Assembly: GCA_025465095.1 (NCBI GenBank)
Contig: JAODME010000033.1
Location: 62,001 to 126,000 of the forward strand
Source of the DNA: Microbacteriaceae bacterium
GTDB lineage: Bacteria > Actinomycetota > Actinomycetes > Actinomycetales > Microbacteriaceae
Length of the DNA stretch: 64,000 nt
Direction: 5' to 3'
Both the position numbers and the translations under genes were made by a program. Within the stretch, counting starts at the first letter, position 1, and the number at the start of each line of letters is the position of its first letter. Positions 8,882-19,960 of the stretch are shown piece after piece. The notes under the pieces are model-generated. The model did not search any database, was not told where the DNA came from, and saw only the letters and a program-made list of their open reading frames with translations.

Positions 8882-9546
8882 TACTCCAGGTATCCATCCT
8901 CGGCAGCTCGGCGGATGAGTTCCGCCTTCTTGCTGGCCGGTCGATCCACCTTGGCGTACTTCTCCCGCACCCGGCGAATGTAAGTCTTAGCAGTCTCGTA
9001 CTGCACGTTCATCCGCAGCGCGACATCGGTCGTGCTGTAGCCCGACACGTACAGCTTAAGGGCCTTCGTCTCGCCGGCGCTCAGCTTAGGGCGCGGCGGT
9101 GCGGCGGGGGCTGCACCTGGTGGTGGGCGCCAGTCGTGCGAGGAGCGACTTCCGCGCGGCGCTCCCATGATGGCGCGCGCCTCGTTCATGATCTCGCTCA
9201 TCGACAACGCCTTCGACAGGAACGCCGACGAACCGGCGTCGAGGGCGCGCTGACGTGCTTCGCGAGTGTCCAAGCCGCTGATGACGATGACCTTTGCGCC
9301 GGCAGCCCGACACGTTCTCACCCGCGCCTCGATAGAGATCTGTTCCCGTAGCTGGAAGTCGATGAGCACCAGTTCAGTCGGGAAGTTCTCGCTGTGCACC
9401 AGCTCGAGCCAGGTGTGGGCGCTGAGTGTGAGGTGGAAGTCCGGCGCATTCGCGTGGATCCAGCTGCTCATGCTGTCCAACAGCATTTCGTGGTCATCGA
9501 GTATGGCGACTCGTATTCGGCGACCGGAGTGGTCAACTGTGCTCAT
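8881..9546 (-). CDS. LuxR/NarL-type response regulator
   Basis: A 221-residue regulator with a receiver domain (about residues 10-125), whose acidic pocket is LDDHE (about residues 17-20) and whose phospho-acceptor is Asp about 63 in VLIDFQL. A proline-rich linker follows, then a C-terminal HTH segment containing YSTTDVALRMNVQYETAKTY. It lies downstream of a kinase-like gene and a sensor kinase on the same strand, so the partner is likely encoded there. Its stop overlaps the GTG of tdk. The Pro/Ala-rich linker (about residues 138-155) is noticeable. Confidence 0.92.
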   Translation of the reverse strand: MSTVDHSGRRIRVAILDDHEMLLDSMSSWIHANAPDFHLTLSAHTWLELVHSENFPTELVLIDFQLREQISIEARVRTCRAAGAKVIVISGLDTREARQRALDAGSSAFLSKALSMSEIMNEARAIMGAPRGSRSSHDWRPPPGAAPAAPPRPKLSAGETKALKLYVSGYSTTDVALRMNVQYETAKTYIRRVREKYAKVDRPASKKAELIRRAAEDGYLE

Positions 9547-10687
9547 AATGAAACCTCAGGGTCAGGCGGGAATGCTCGAATCGGACATCGGAGACTGGAA
9601 AGGCTGTTCGCATCACCGCGAAGTATCGCCCGAATTTCGAGCGCATGACGTGCTCCGGCGCATCGACGCCGACAGTGAGCACTCCCTCGTAGCGCCCGCC
9701 GTTGCGTGACAGCGCGACAGAGAGCGGCCCTGCCACCTCGGGGTCCTCCGCCAAAGCGATGATGGCCGCGCGCATCGCTGTGCGTTGGGAGCTCTGAATG
9801 TGGGCCGCGAGGTGCTCAGGGTCATCCACGGTGCCGTGCACGCGCTCCGCCCCGCCTGCTTGGCGCATCACGCTCTCCAGCCAGCTGCGGTCCGCCTCGG
9901 CGACCATCAAATCTCGGATTGCGCCCGCGATCGTGAGCGCCCGATCACGGTCGGAATCGCTGATTCGCCCCCGGGACAGGACCTCGGCGAAGAAAGGCAC
10001 GACGTCGCGGCGCAGGATCGTGACGCGGTCGAGCTGTACCGATCGTACGATGTCATCGCGTAGTTCCCCGGCGAGCGATTCGGTGCGAGCCTCTGCTCGC
10101 CGCCGTCCGCGGAGGAGGACTTCGATGATCCCGCGACTGTAGATCGCCGAGCCAACGGCACAAGCGAGGGCGACGACGACGGGCGCTATGGAGATCGCGA
10201 TCACGATGGCCGCAGCAGGCGAACCGAGGCTTCTGCTGGCCGCGACGAGCGTGATGACACCGGTCATGCCTGCGGACGCAGCTCCGACGATGATCAGTTC
10301 CCGCACGGGGCGGTATGGCGCGAGGGCGATCATGATCAGCCCGAGACTGAACGGGCCCCAGCCGGTGCGATCCGGCACACTCGCGGCGGGGGCGCCCAGA
10401 GCGGACACTGCGAAGGCGACAAGAACGAGAATGTGGGCGACGAGGTGGCCGGACGCCGTCACGGCTCCTCGAGCGGATCTGATGGCCCGGATGATCAGAG
10501 CGCAGGCGCCGCCGAGCAGCACGAGCGAGACGACCGAAAGCACGACCGAATCGCCCTCGGCCATGAACCCGACGGTCGCGAAGAGCCCCCAGGCGAACGA
10601 GACCGCGACCAGAATCATCGACGGGATACTCGCGCCGAGGGTTCCCTGGGGATCGAGTTGCTGCCTGCTGAGCTGTCGAGCGGTCAC
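9533..10687 (-). CDS. Membrane protein resembling a degenerate sensor kinase
   Basis: A 384-residue protein with about six hydrophobic segments in its first half, then a helical region (RTESLAGELRDDIVRSV, about residue 205 on) and a C-terminal domain of about 120 residues. The topology and position copy the neighbouring histidine kinase, but I find no phospho-accepting histidine box and no clear N, G1 or G2 ATP-binding motifs. It starts at GTG 10687 (GGAGGAGGTGAC just before), overlapping the kinase stop by four bases, and its own 3' end overlaps the response regulator start by 14 bases. It could modulate the kinase or sense the signal. The frame is open upstream to 11653 but that stretch lies within the kinase gene. 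Confidence 0.75.
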   Translation of the reverse strand: MTARQLSRQQLDPQGTLGASIPSMILVAVSFAWGLFATVGFMAEGDSVVLSVVSLVLLGGACALIIRAIRSARGAVTASGHLVAHILVLVAFAVSALGAPAASVPDRTGWGPFSLGLIMIALAPYRPVRELIIVGAASAGMTGVITLVAASRSLGSPAAAIVIAISIAPVVVALACAVGSAIYSRGIIEVLLRGRRRAEARTESLAGELRDDIVRSVQLDRVTILRRDVVPFFAEVLSRGRISDSDRDRALTIAGAIRDLMVAEADRSWLESVMRQAGGAERVHGTVDDPEHLAAHIQSSQRTAMRAAIIALAEDPEVAGPLSVALSRNGGRYEGVLTVGVDAPEHVMRSKFGRYFAVMRTAFPVSDVRFEHSRLTLRFHYEHS

Positions 10688-11913
10688 GTCACCTCCTCCG
10701 TCACCCTGCTTCGATCGGCCGACGATCCGCTCGCAAGCGGCACCCGGATGATCACCGAGGTTCCGCGTCCCGGCGTGGACCAGATCTGCACAGTGCCGCC
10801 TATCGCCTCGATTCGGCCACGAACGGAGTTCTTGAGTCCAAGCCGGTCGCTCCCGCTCGCCTGCTCGGTGAACCCGCATCCGGTGTCCACGACCATCGCG
10901 AGTACCTCGCTCGCCGACCCATGCACGGCCACCTCGGCGTCCATCGTCCCGGAATGTTCGATCACATTGACGAGGCATTGCCTTACCGCTAATCCGAGCG
11001 CACTCGACTGGGCAGCGTCCAGCCGTGCGAGCACCGTTGAGTCGCCGGTCGTGTCCACATCGAGCCCGAGCGCCCTCGCTTGTCGCACCGCCTGGTAGAG
11101 GTCGCTCGAGCGCCAATCCGAGTCCTCGTCGATGCTGGTGTGCGGCGCCGCATCGGTCAACCACTCCTCGCTGCCGAGCACAGCGAGGTCCCGCTCGATC
11201 TGATCCGCAAGCTTGGGATTCAACGCGCTTCCGGCCGATCCGGAGATCGCGGCGAGGTGACTCAGAACCGTGTCGTGCAACAGCGCGGCCGCCTTGAGTT
11301 CGATCCGGTGCCGCATCCCGGAGACAACGTCGTCCCTGGCCGCCCGGTCGAGCAGCCAGAGCGTGCGAGTTGTCACACGATTGCCCGTGTGCACGAGGAT
11401 GATCAGCAGCGCGGTGATGAGCCAGGCCGCTCCTGTGATCTTGTCGAACGAGAACGCACGGCCACTGCCGAGACCGGCGACGAGCGCGGCGGCCTCTGCG
11501 ACGAGATAACCGGCGGTGCACCACCGTATTCCGGCGACTGCGCCGATGCCCGATCCACCGACGAGGACTAGAGCGACCTTCGGAAGTGCGACGGTGAGGA
11601 GAGCGGCGCCTCCGGTGAGGTCGACCTCTGCCGCGATGGTCAGGCAGTACCAATACACCGACGCACCGCCGACCATGAGGTAGGCGAGGGAGAAGAATCG
11701 TGTCCGCCGTCTACTCAGAAGGTAGAGCGCGCCGATCATGGGCACCAGGGAGAGCATCGCCGGCCAGACGATCAGCACCGGCCAGGCAAGCTGCATGGCC
11801 AACGCGAGCGCCGCGGCGCCGACGAGGCAGGTGAAGCCCGTTGCCTGGATCGCGCGCACGAAGGTGCGACTCACGCTGAGCGGCTCGAGGTGAGCTGCGG
11901 GCCCTATAGACAA
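10684..11913 (-). CDS. Sensor histidine kinase (HisKA_3-like)
   Basis: A 409-residue kinase with several membrane segments across residues 25-175. A dimerisation helix follows with histidine in LLHDTVLSHL (about H213). The HATPase domain shows the N-box region CLVNVIEHSG, G1 VVDTGCGF and a terminal GTSVIIRVP segment. It is expected to phosphorylate the LuxR-type regulator at 8881-9546. The start is TTG 11913, supported by GGGGGAG five bases upstream; no better ATG exists nearby. It heads the operon kinase, kinase-like protein, regulator, tdk. The sensed signal is unknown. Confidence 0.88.
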   Translation of the reverse strand: MSIGPAAHLEPLSVSRTFVRAIQATGFTCLVGAAALALAMQLAWPVLIVWPAMLSLVPMIGALYLLSRRRTRFFSLAYLMVGGASVYWYCLTIAAEVDLTGGAALLTVALPKVALVLVGGSGIGAVAGIRWCTAGYLVAEAAALVAGLGSGRAFSFDKITGAAWLITALLIILVHTGNRVTTRTLWLLDRAARDDVVSGMRHRIELKAAALLHDTVLSHLAAISGSAGSALNPKLADQIERDLAVLGSEEWLTDAAPHTSIDEDSDWRSSDLYQAVRQARALGLDVDTTGDSTVLARLDAAQSSALGLAVRQCLVNVIEHSGTMDAEVAVHGSASEVLAMVVDTGCGFTEQASGSDRLGLKNSVRGRIEAIGGTVQIWSTPGRGTSVIIRVPLASGSSADRSRVTEEVT

Positions 11914-12049
11914 GCACGCTCCCCCGGTCGGCGCGGTCGGTCATACCGCGCTGCCCACGGTAGTGGAAATCTCCGCCGGAGCATGTACCCCGTTCTGGGC
12001 GTATCTATTTCCGCAGTCCAGCTACCGCCCGGGCCCGCCCGTACCCCGC

Positions 12050-13519
12050 TCAGGTGATGGCGAGGGCGTTCTGCGTGGCGGCGAGAGTGTTGTGCGCGAG
12101 GGTGGCGTTCTCGCCGAGTACCTTTCCGTAGCTCGGAATCATCCTGCGGATGGAAGGGGTCCAACTCCCGATCTGGTCGGGAAAGCAGCGCTCGAGCACG
12201 TTGAGCATGATCGGTACGGCCGTTGACGCTCCCGGCGACGCGCCGAGCAGACCGGCGATCGTGCCGTCGGCGGAGGCCACGACCTCCGTGCCGAATTGCA
12301 GCACACCGCCCTTCTTCGCGTCCTTCTTGATCACCTGAACCCGTTGACCGGCGGTGATCTCGTACCAGTCGGCAGGATTGGCATTCGGCATGAACTCCTG
12401 AAGCGCGGCGAACTTCGTGCGGCGGCTGGCCAGCACCTGGGTCACCAGGTACCAGGTGAGGTCGAGGTTGTCCTTGCCGACCGCGAGCATGGGCCAGAGG
12501 TTGTGTGGCCGGATGGACAGCGCAAGATCGAGCATCGACCCCGTCTTCAGGAACTTTGGGCTGAAGCCCGCGTACGGCCCGAACATCAGACTCGCCTCAC
12601 CCCCGACGATTCGGGTGTCGAGGTGCGGCACCGACATCGGGGGCGAACCGACCGCGGCCTTCCCATACACCTTCGCTCGGTGCCGAGCGACGATCTCGGG
12701 GTTGTCGGTTCGCAGGAACTGCCCGCTCACCGGGAACCCCCCAAACCCGCGGATCTCAGGGATTCCGGACTTCTGCAACAGGCTGAGCGCACCGCCGCCT
12801 GCTCCGACGAACACGAATCTCGCCCGGACGGTGAGGGGCGTCATCCCCACTACTTTCTTCACTCGGATCTTCCAGGTGCCGTCTGGCTGCTGCTTCAGTC
12901 CGGTGACGGTGTGCTCCGTCTTCAGTGCGGCACCGTTGTCGGTGAGGTAGTCGATCAGCCCGTGGGTGAGCGCTCCGAAGTCGACGTCGGTGCCGGCGTC
13001 CATCCGGGTGGCCGCAATTTTCTGCGCCTTGGCTCGCCCCGGGATCATCACCGGTGTCCACGACCGGATGACGGAGGGGTCTTCGCTGTACTGCATGCCG
13101 GCGAAAAGCGGGTGGTCCTTAAGCGCCTCGTACCGCTTCCGCAGGTAGTCGACGTTCGACTCGCCCCACACAAAACTCATGTGCGGCACCGGATTGATGA
13201 ACGCCCGCGGGTCGGGGAGGAGGCCTCGCCCGATGAGGTGCGACCAGAACTGCCGCGAGATCTGGAACTGCTCATTGACCTTCACGGCGCTCGAGATATC
13301 GATCGTTCCGTCGGACTTCTCCGGCGTGTAGTTGAGCTCGCACAGGGCCGAGTGCCCTGTGCCGGCGTTGTTCCAGGGGTTGGACGACTCCCGGGCGACG
13401 TCGCTCAGCCGCTCGAAGATGGTGATGCTCCAGTCCGGCTGCAGCTGTTTGAGGATGGCGCCGAGCGTAGCGCTCATGACACCGCCGCCGATGAGGGCGA
13501 CGTCGATGGGTTTGCTCAC
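12050..13519 (-). CDS. mqo: Malate:quinone oxidoreductase
   Basis: A 489-residue FAD enzyme that oxidises malate to oxaloacetate and passes electrons to the membrane quinone pool, a peripheral membrane step of the TCA cycle. The N-terminal dinucleotide fold VALIGGGVMSATLG and the conserved SSNPWNNAGTGHSALCELNY region are diagnostic. Length fits the family (~490-500). The start is GTG 13519. It is a single-gene unit: the upstream GDSL gene ends 54 bases before it and the kinase gene lies downstream on the same strand after 136 bases. Confidence 0.96.
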   Translation of the reverse strand: MSKPIDVALIGGGVMSATLGAILKQLQPDWSITIFERLSDVARESSNPWNNAGTGHSALCELNYTPEKSDGTIDISSAVKVNEQFQISRQFWSHLIGRGLLPDPRAFINPVPHMSFVWGESNVDYLRKRYEALKDHPLFAGMQYSEDPSVIRSWTPVMIPGRAKAQKIAATRMDAGTDVDFGALTHGLIDYLTDNGAALKTEHTVTGLKQQPDGTWKIRVKKVVGMTPLTVRARFVFVGAGGGALSLLQKSGIPEIRGFGGFPVSGQFLRTDNPEIVARHRAKVYGKAAVGSPPMSVPHLDTRIVGGEASLMFGPYAGFSPKFLKTGSMLDLALSIRPHNLWPMLAVGKDNLDLTWYLVTQVLASRRTKFAALQEFMPNANPADWYEITAGQRVQVIKKDAKKGGVLQFGTEVVASADGTIAGLLGASPGASTAVPIMLNVLERCFPDQIGSWTPSIRRMIPSYGKVLGENATLAHNTLAATQNALAIT

Positions 13520-13573
13520 GACTCCAGTTTAGGTGGGCGGCCATGTGGTCCTCGCCGACCCGGGGAGGCGTCC

Positions 13574-14266
13574 CTAGAGGCCGAGCTTCTGGAGTTCGCC
13601 ATCCATCCGCCTGGTCATCTCCGCGTAGCCCTCGTCGTTCGGGTGCAGTCCGTCCAACGCCATCCATTCCTCCTCGCCCTCGATCCAACGGGAGGCGCCG
13701 GCAATATAGTCGGCACCGATCTTTCCCGCCGCCGACCGCACCCAGCCGATAATGACATCCACCGACTCGGGGCGTTCCCTGGCGTACCAGAACGGCTCGA
13801 CGACAATGAAGCGAGCATCGGGAAGGGCGCTCGAGATGCGTTCGAGGTCGCTCGTTATCTGCGCCTCGATCTCGTCAGCGGCGAAGTCGTAGGAGAAGTT
13901 GTCGTTGAGGCCCATCGTAATGAAGACGATGTCGGGGTCCTGCTCGATGATGAGAGCAGGCAGGTCGCCATCGCCGAAGACGTCCCGATTGTTCACGAAG
14001 CCGAGGCCGTTGACGCTCGGGTTGTACTCGCTCCAACCGCGCTCCGCGGAGATGCGTGTCGACCAGCGCTTCGATGGGTCGCCCGCCCCGGTGCCGAGCG
14101 TGAACGAGTCGCCGTAGAAGGCGGCGACCGGACCGTCCGGCACGGATGCTGCTGGCGCCTGCGAATGCGGGGCACTGCTGTTCACGCCGAGGGCCACGAC
14201 GGCACCGATGACTGCAACGACAAGCGCTGCCCCGACAGATCCGGCTAGCAGACCCCGTCTGCTCAT
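13574..14266 (-). CDS. SGNH/GDSL hydrolase, membrane-anchored or exported
   Basis: A 230-residue protein with an N-terminal signal/anchor segment (about residues 5-28) followed by a short low-complexity linker. The SGNH blocks are visible: AFYGDSFTLG (nucleophile about S54), MGLNDNFS (Gly/Asn block) and the terminal DGLHPNDEGY (catalytic Asp and His). Such enzymes remove acyl or acetyl esters from carbohydrates or lipids; the true substrate is unknown. It acts outside the membrane, judging by the signal segment. No operon partner is evident. Confidence 0.88.
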   Translation of the reverse strand: MSRRGLLAGSVGAALVVAVIGAVVALGVNSSAPHSQAPAASVPDGPVAAFYGDSFTLGTGAGDPSKRWSTRISAERGWSEYNPSVNGLGFVNNRDVFGDGDLPALIIEQDPDIVFITMGLNDNFSYDFAADEIEAQITSDLERISSALPDARFIVVEPFWYARERPESVDVIIGWVRSAAGKIGADYIAGASRWIEGEEEWMALDGLHPNDEGYAEMTRRMDGELQKLGL

Positions 14267-14393
14267 CTTTCGGTCCCGGGCATCTGCAGGGGCGGAGCCG
14301 GTGTCTTCGCACTCGCCCGGCGGGCGAGACTAGTTCGCACCGTGCAGCACCAGTCAGGTCGCGACCTCACGGAATGCATTTCGGGCGCGTCGA

Positions 14394-16720
<2,327 letters not shown>

Positions 16721-16773
16721 GTTGACTCCTGGGGTTGCGGCTTGACCTGACTGGCCAAACCCAAAAAACGATT

Positions 16774-17373
16774 CTAGTGTTCGACGACGCGGCGTCCCTC
16801 AAACGCTCGTCCCAGGGTCACCTCGTCGGCGTATTCGAGGTCTCCGCCCACTGGGAGACCGGAGGCCAGGCGGGTGACGCGCAGTTCGAGGTGCATGAGC
16901 AGTCGCGAGATGTAGGTCGCGGTTGCTTCGCCCTCGAGATTCGGGTCGGTGGCGATGATGACCTCAGTCACAGTGCCGTCGGCGAGGCGTTGCATCAACT
17001 GTCGAATGCGCAGGTCGTCCGGTCCGATGCCGTCGATCGGCGAAATTGCGCCACCGAGCACGTGGTAGAGCCCGCGGAACTCGCGCGTGCGCTCGATCGC
17101 CACCACGTCCTTAGCCTCCTCGACAACGCAGATGCTTGCGGGCGAGCGGCGAGGGTCGCGGCAGATGCCGCAGGTCGCCTGCTCGGAAACGTTTCCGCAG
17201 ATCTCACAGAAGCGCACCTTCTCCTTCACCTCCATGAGGATCTCGGCGAGGCGCGTCACGTCGAAGGTCTCGGTCTGCAGGATATGGAAGGCGATGCGTT
17301 GGGCTGACTTCGGCCCCACCCCGGGCAGCCGGCCGAGCTCGTCGATCAGCTCCTGCACGATTCCCTCGTACAC
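16774..17373 (-). CDS. recR: Recombination mediator protein RecR
   Basis: A 199-residue DNA-repair protein that helps load RecA at gaps together with RecF and RecO. It has the N-terminal helix-hairpin-helix ([20 protein letters not shown]), the four-cysteine zinc module [16 protein letters not shown], and a Toprim domain with [14 protein letters not shown]. The start is GTG 17373, only three bases after the dnaX stop, so it forms a dnaX-recR operon as in many bacteria. The -10-like TAGAAT of a possible lysC promoter lies inside its 3' end. Confidence 0.96.
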   Translation of the reverse strand: MYEGIVQELIDELGRLPGVGPKSAQRIAFHILQTETFDVTRLAEILMEVKEKVRFCEICGNVSEQATCGICRDPRRSPASICVVEEAKDVVAIERTREFRGLYHVLGGAISPIDGIGPDDLRIRQLMQRLADGTVTEVIIATDPNLEGEATATYISRLLMHLELRVTRLASGLPVGGDLEYADEVTLGRAFEGRRVVEH

Positions 17374-17376
17374 GGG

Positions 17377-19554
17377 CTAGTCGCCTCTCGGGGTGACGCG
17401 GGGCTGAACGGCGAGCTCCTCGATGAAGCTCGCCCCGAGGATCTCCCGCACGACGGATTCGCCGTATCGGCGCTTGTCGAGCTCTGGCCTCACCGGCGCG
17501 GAGGGAGACTCGCGGACCGGTCGCGTCTGCCTCGGAGCTGCGGATGGCCGTTCCGAATCGCTCCGGAGGGCGGCCGGCGGCGCAGGCTCGAACTCCGGCT
17601 CGGGTTCGCGGTCGGCCTCGGCCGGCGGCTCGATGTCGGGTGGACCGTCATGGCGCGGCGCGAAGTCGGCCTGCGCGACGCTGGCCTGCCCGGGCGCGAC
17701 CGCGTCAGGCACTGAGACGGTTGCCCACGTCGTGGTCGGACCGGTCACGGGTGGCGCGGTTGTCGTCGGCGCGGGCGTCGTCGGAGCGGTCGCGGTCCGA
17801 GCGGTTGTCGTCGGTGCCGGCGTGTGGACGCGGGAGGCCGCTACTGCGGGTGCCGAATCGGCGTGGGCAGCGGCATCCACTCTCGCAACGAACTTGACGC
17901 GGATGCCGAGCACCTCGACGATCGCCCGGCGCAGGTACTCGCTCACGCCGTCACCGACACCCTGCTGCTTGAAGCTCGCGACGTCGTTCTCGCTCACGAA
18001 AGAGAGGTAAAGCACGTCGCCGGCGAGGTCGAGCACCTTCGACGTGTAGACCACCATCCAGGCGGTGCGCTTGGCCTTCTCGACAACGTCGAGAATCTCC
18101 GGCCAGGCATCCCTCATCTGTTGCGCAGTGACGGCTGAGGCTGCCGTGGTCGATCGGGGGGACGCCGTCGCAGCTGGCGGGGTGGCGACCGGTGCAGGCG
18201 GTGCAGAGTGAACTTCCGGAACGGATGCCGGCTGCGCCGGTTCCGCCGGCAGGCTCGGGCTGGCGGGATGGGAGGCACCCGCGGCAGCTGGATCTCTCGT
18301 ACCGATTCCCGCGTTGTCGAAAGCGCCGTTGCCGGGATCGCGGCTGTCCTCAGCGCCGCGAGTCTCGACGCCCACTCGACGCTCGAGCCGTTCCACCCGC
18401 ACGAGAGCACCTCGCTCGGTGTCGTCGCTCGCAGGGATGAGCACACGAGCGATCATCAGCTCGAGGTGCAGGCGCGGCGATGTCGCGCCCGTCATCTCGG
18501 TGAGCGCTGCATTCACGACGTCCGCAGCGCGGCTGAGTTCGGCAGCGCCGAAGGTCGCGGCCTGCCCCGCCATCTGCTCGAGCTCGTCTGGCTGAATGCC
18601 GCGCAGCACTGCAGCGGCGGCCTCGGCTGAGCCGCCGTCGTTCCTGCCCGCCCTCACCGCGCTGACGATTATGAGGTCGCGGAGGCGCTCGAGCAGGTCT
18701 TCGACGAAGCGGCGCGGGTCCTGCCCGGTCTGTATGACCCGGTCGACGACCGCGAAGGCCGCTGCCGGGTCACGGGCGCCGAGGGCGTCGACCGATTCGC
18801 TCAGCAGAGTGCCATGGGTGAAGCCGAGGAGCGCGACGGCACGCTCGTACTGCACAGTCGATCCCTCAGATCCGGCGATGAGCTGGTCGAGCAGCGACAA
18901 CGTGTCACGCACGCTTCCGCCGCCGGCCCGCACGACGAGGGGAAGCACGCCCGGCTCGACCGACACCCGCTCGCTGTCCGAAAGTCGATGCACATATTCG
19001 AGCATCTGCGCCGGCGGCACGAGCCGGAACGGATAGTGGTGGGTGCGCGAACGGATGGTGCCGATCACCTTCTCGGGCTCGGTCGTCGCGAAGATGAACT
19101 TGACGTGCTCCGGCGGTTCCTCGACGATCTTGAGCAGCGCGTTGAAGCCCTGCGGCGTGACCATGTGCGCCTCATCGAGGATGAATATCTTGTAGCGATC
19201 CCTGGCCGGAGCGAAGACGGCGCGCTCGCGCAGGTCGCGGGCGTCGTCGACGCCATTGTGGCTGGCGGCGTCGATCTCGACAACGTCAAGCGATCCCCCG
19301 CCGTCGCGGCTGAGCTCGATGCAGCTCGCGCAGGTTCCGCACGGAGTGTCGGTCGGGCCTTCCGCGCAGTTCAGGCATCGTGCGAGGATGCGTGCGGATG
19401 TCGTCTTGCCGCAGCCGCGCGGGCCGCTGAACAGGTACGCATGGTTGACGCGGTCGGAGCGCAGGGCAGTGCGCAGCGGATCGGTCACTTGCGTCTGCCC
19501 GATGAGTTCAGCGAAATTCTCTGGCCGATAGCGGCGATACAGGGCGGTTACCAC
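17377..19554 (-). CDS. dnaX: DNA polymerase III subunit gamma/tau
   Basis: A 725-residue clamp-loader ATPase. The N-terminal AAA+ domain has Walker A GPRGCGKTT, a zinc knuckle (CLNCAEGPTDTPCGTC), and the Walker B region IFILDEAHM. After about residue 400 comes a long region rich in Ala, Pro and Thr, with a dense Thr/Ala/Pro tract around residues 600-640, then a ~50-residue conserved tail likely for polymerase contact. I start at GTG 19554 (MVTALYRRYRPENF); the frame is open to 19809 but the extra part overlaps the SRP RNA gene. Confidence 0.95.
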   Translation of the reverse strand: MVTALYRRYRPENFAELIGQTQVTDPLRTALRSDRVNHAYLFSGPRGCGKTTSARILARCLNCAEGPTDTPCGTCASCIELSRDGGGSLDVVEIDAASHNGVDDARDLRERAVFAPARDRYKIFILDEAHMVTPQGFNALLKIVEEPPEHVKFIFATTEPEKVIGTIRSRTHHYPFRLVPPAQMLEYVHRLSDSERVSVEPGVLPLVVRAGGGSVRDTLSLLDQLIAGSEGSTVQYERAVALLGFTHGTLLSESVDALGARDPAAAFAVVDRVIQTGQDPRRFVEDLLERLRDLIIVSAVRAGRNDGGSAEAAAAVLRGIQPDELEQMAGQAATFGAAELSRAADVVNAALTEMTGATSPRLHLELMIARVLIPASDDTERGALVRVERLERRVGVETRGAEDSRDPGNGAFDNAGIGTRDPAAAGASHPASPSLPAEPAQPASVPEVHSAPPAPVATPPAATASPRSTTAASAVTAQQMRDAWPEILDVVEKAKRTAWMVVYTSKVLDLAGDVLYLSFVSENDVASFKQQGVGDGVSEYLRRAIVEVLGIRVKFVARVDAAAHADSAPAVAASRVHTPAPTTTARTATAPTTPAPTTTAPPVTGPTTTWATVSVPDAVAPGQASVAQADFAPRHDGPPDIEPPAEADREPEPEFEPAPPAALRSDSERPSAAPRQTRPVRESPSAPVRPELDKRRYGESVVREILGASFIEELAVQPRVTPRGD

Positions 19555-19684
19555 GAATTCAAGAGTACCCGTGGCCGCTGACACCCCCGGACGCGGCGGC
19601 GTTCGCTGTGGATGGGAGCGTTCGTTCGGCGCCCGTTTCCGTGGTGTCGTCGCCGCCAGCATCCGTGGCGCCGCTTTTCGGACG

Positions 19685-19734
19685 GGTGTTGTCGCATGTG
19701 AGTGGCGACGTCGCGCCTCAAGTGCGACGACACC
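19685..19734. repeat. Imperfect 50-bp palindromic repeat, copy A
   Basis: The arms GGTGTTGTCGCA (19685-19696) and TGCGACGACACC (19723-19734) pair with one wobble. A further TGAG/CTCA pairing and a central self-complementary GCGACGTCGC extend the fold. The right 45 bases resemble 20672-20716 at about 34 of 45 positions by hand alignment. A partial arm, GGTGTCGTCGC, also occurs at 19643-19653. This looks like a dispersed intergenic element. Confidence 0.6.
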
Positions 19735-19794
19735 CATCACAACCCGCACTGCGGAGCGACACACCCTGGTTACCGCAGGCCCGCGAAGCGAAAA

Positions 19795-19884
19795 GGACCC
19801 CTCGCGCACCCGCCAGAGCCCGGTTACCCTTGCTACGTTTCCGTCCTGGGGGAGTTGGCCTGGATGGCGCCACGCGAGGAGCCG
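19795..19884 (-). ncRNA. ffs: Signal recognition particle RNA (4.5S, small bacterial type)
   Basis: Read on the minus strand, the region holds the universal SRP core: CCCCCAGGACGGAAACGTAG followed by CAAGGGTAACC, that is, the GGAA tetraloop next to the AGCA asymmetric loop. The ends CCTCGCG and CGCGAGG pair to close the rod. The RNA binds Ffh and targets membrane proteins. A -10-like TAAACT at 19891-19896 lies 7 bases upstream of the proposed 5' end, and a T-run follows the 3' end. ffs next to dnaX is a recurrent actinobacterial arrangement. The ends are approximate by several bases. Confidence 0.92.
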
Positions 19885-19948
19885 CCACCTAGTTTAGCCA
19901 CCACTCGCGGCAGCCCAGACTCACCTGTCGACGGGCAGCACCCGGGGC

Positions 19949-19954
19949 TACGCT
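19949..19954 (+). promoter_or_regulatory. Candidate -10 box for leaderless NAD(P)-binding protein gene
   Basis: TACGCT lies 6 bases before the ATG at 19961 and there is no ribosome-binding site, matching the leaderless pattern also seen before the PBP gene. Confidence 0.35.
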
Positions 19955-19960
19955 TTGACC

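Noticed and set aside
10688-11653. N-terminal extension of the kinase-like protein to 706 residues
   Set aside because: The extra residues are an out-of-frame reading of the histidine kinase gene; GTG 10687 has a strong ribosome-binding site.
12296-14248. 650-codon plus-strand frame over mqo and the GDSL gene
   Set aside because: It is antisense to two well-supported genes and shows no domain motifs.
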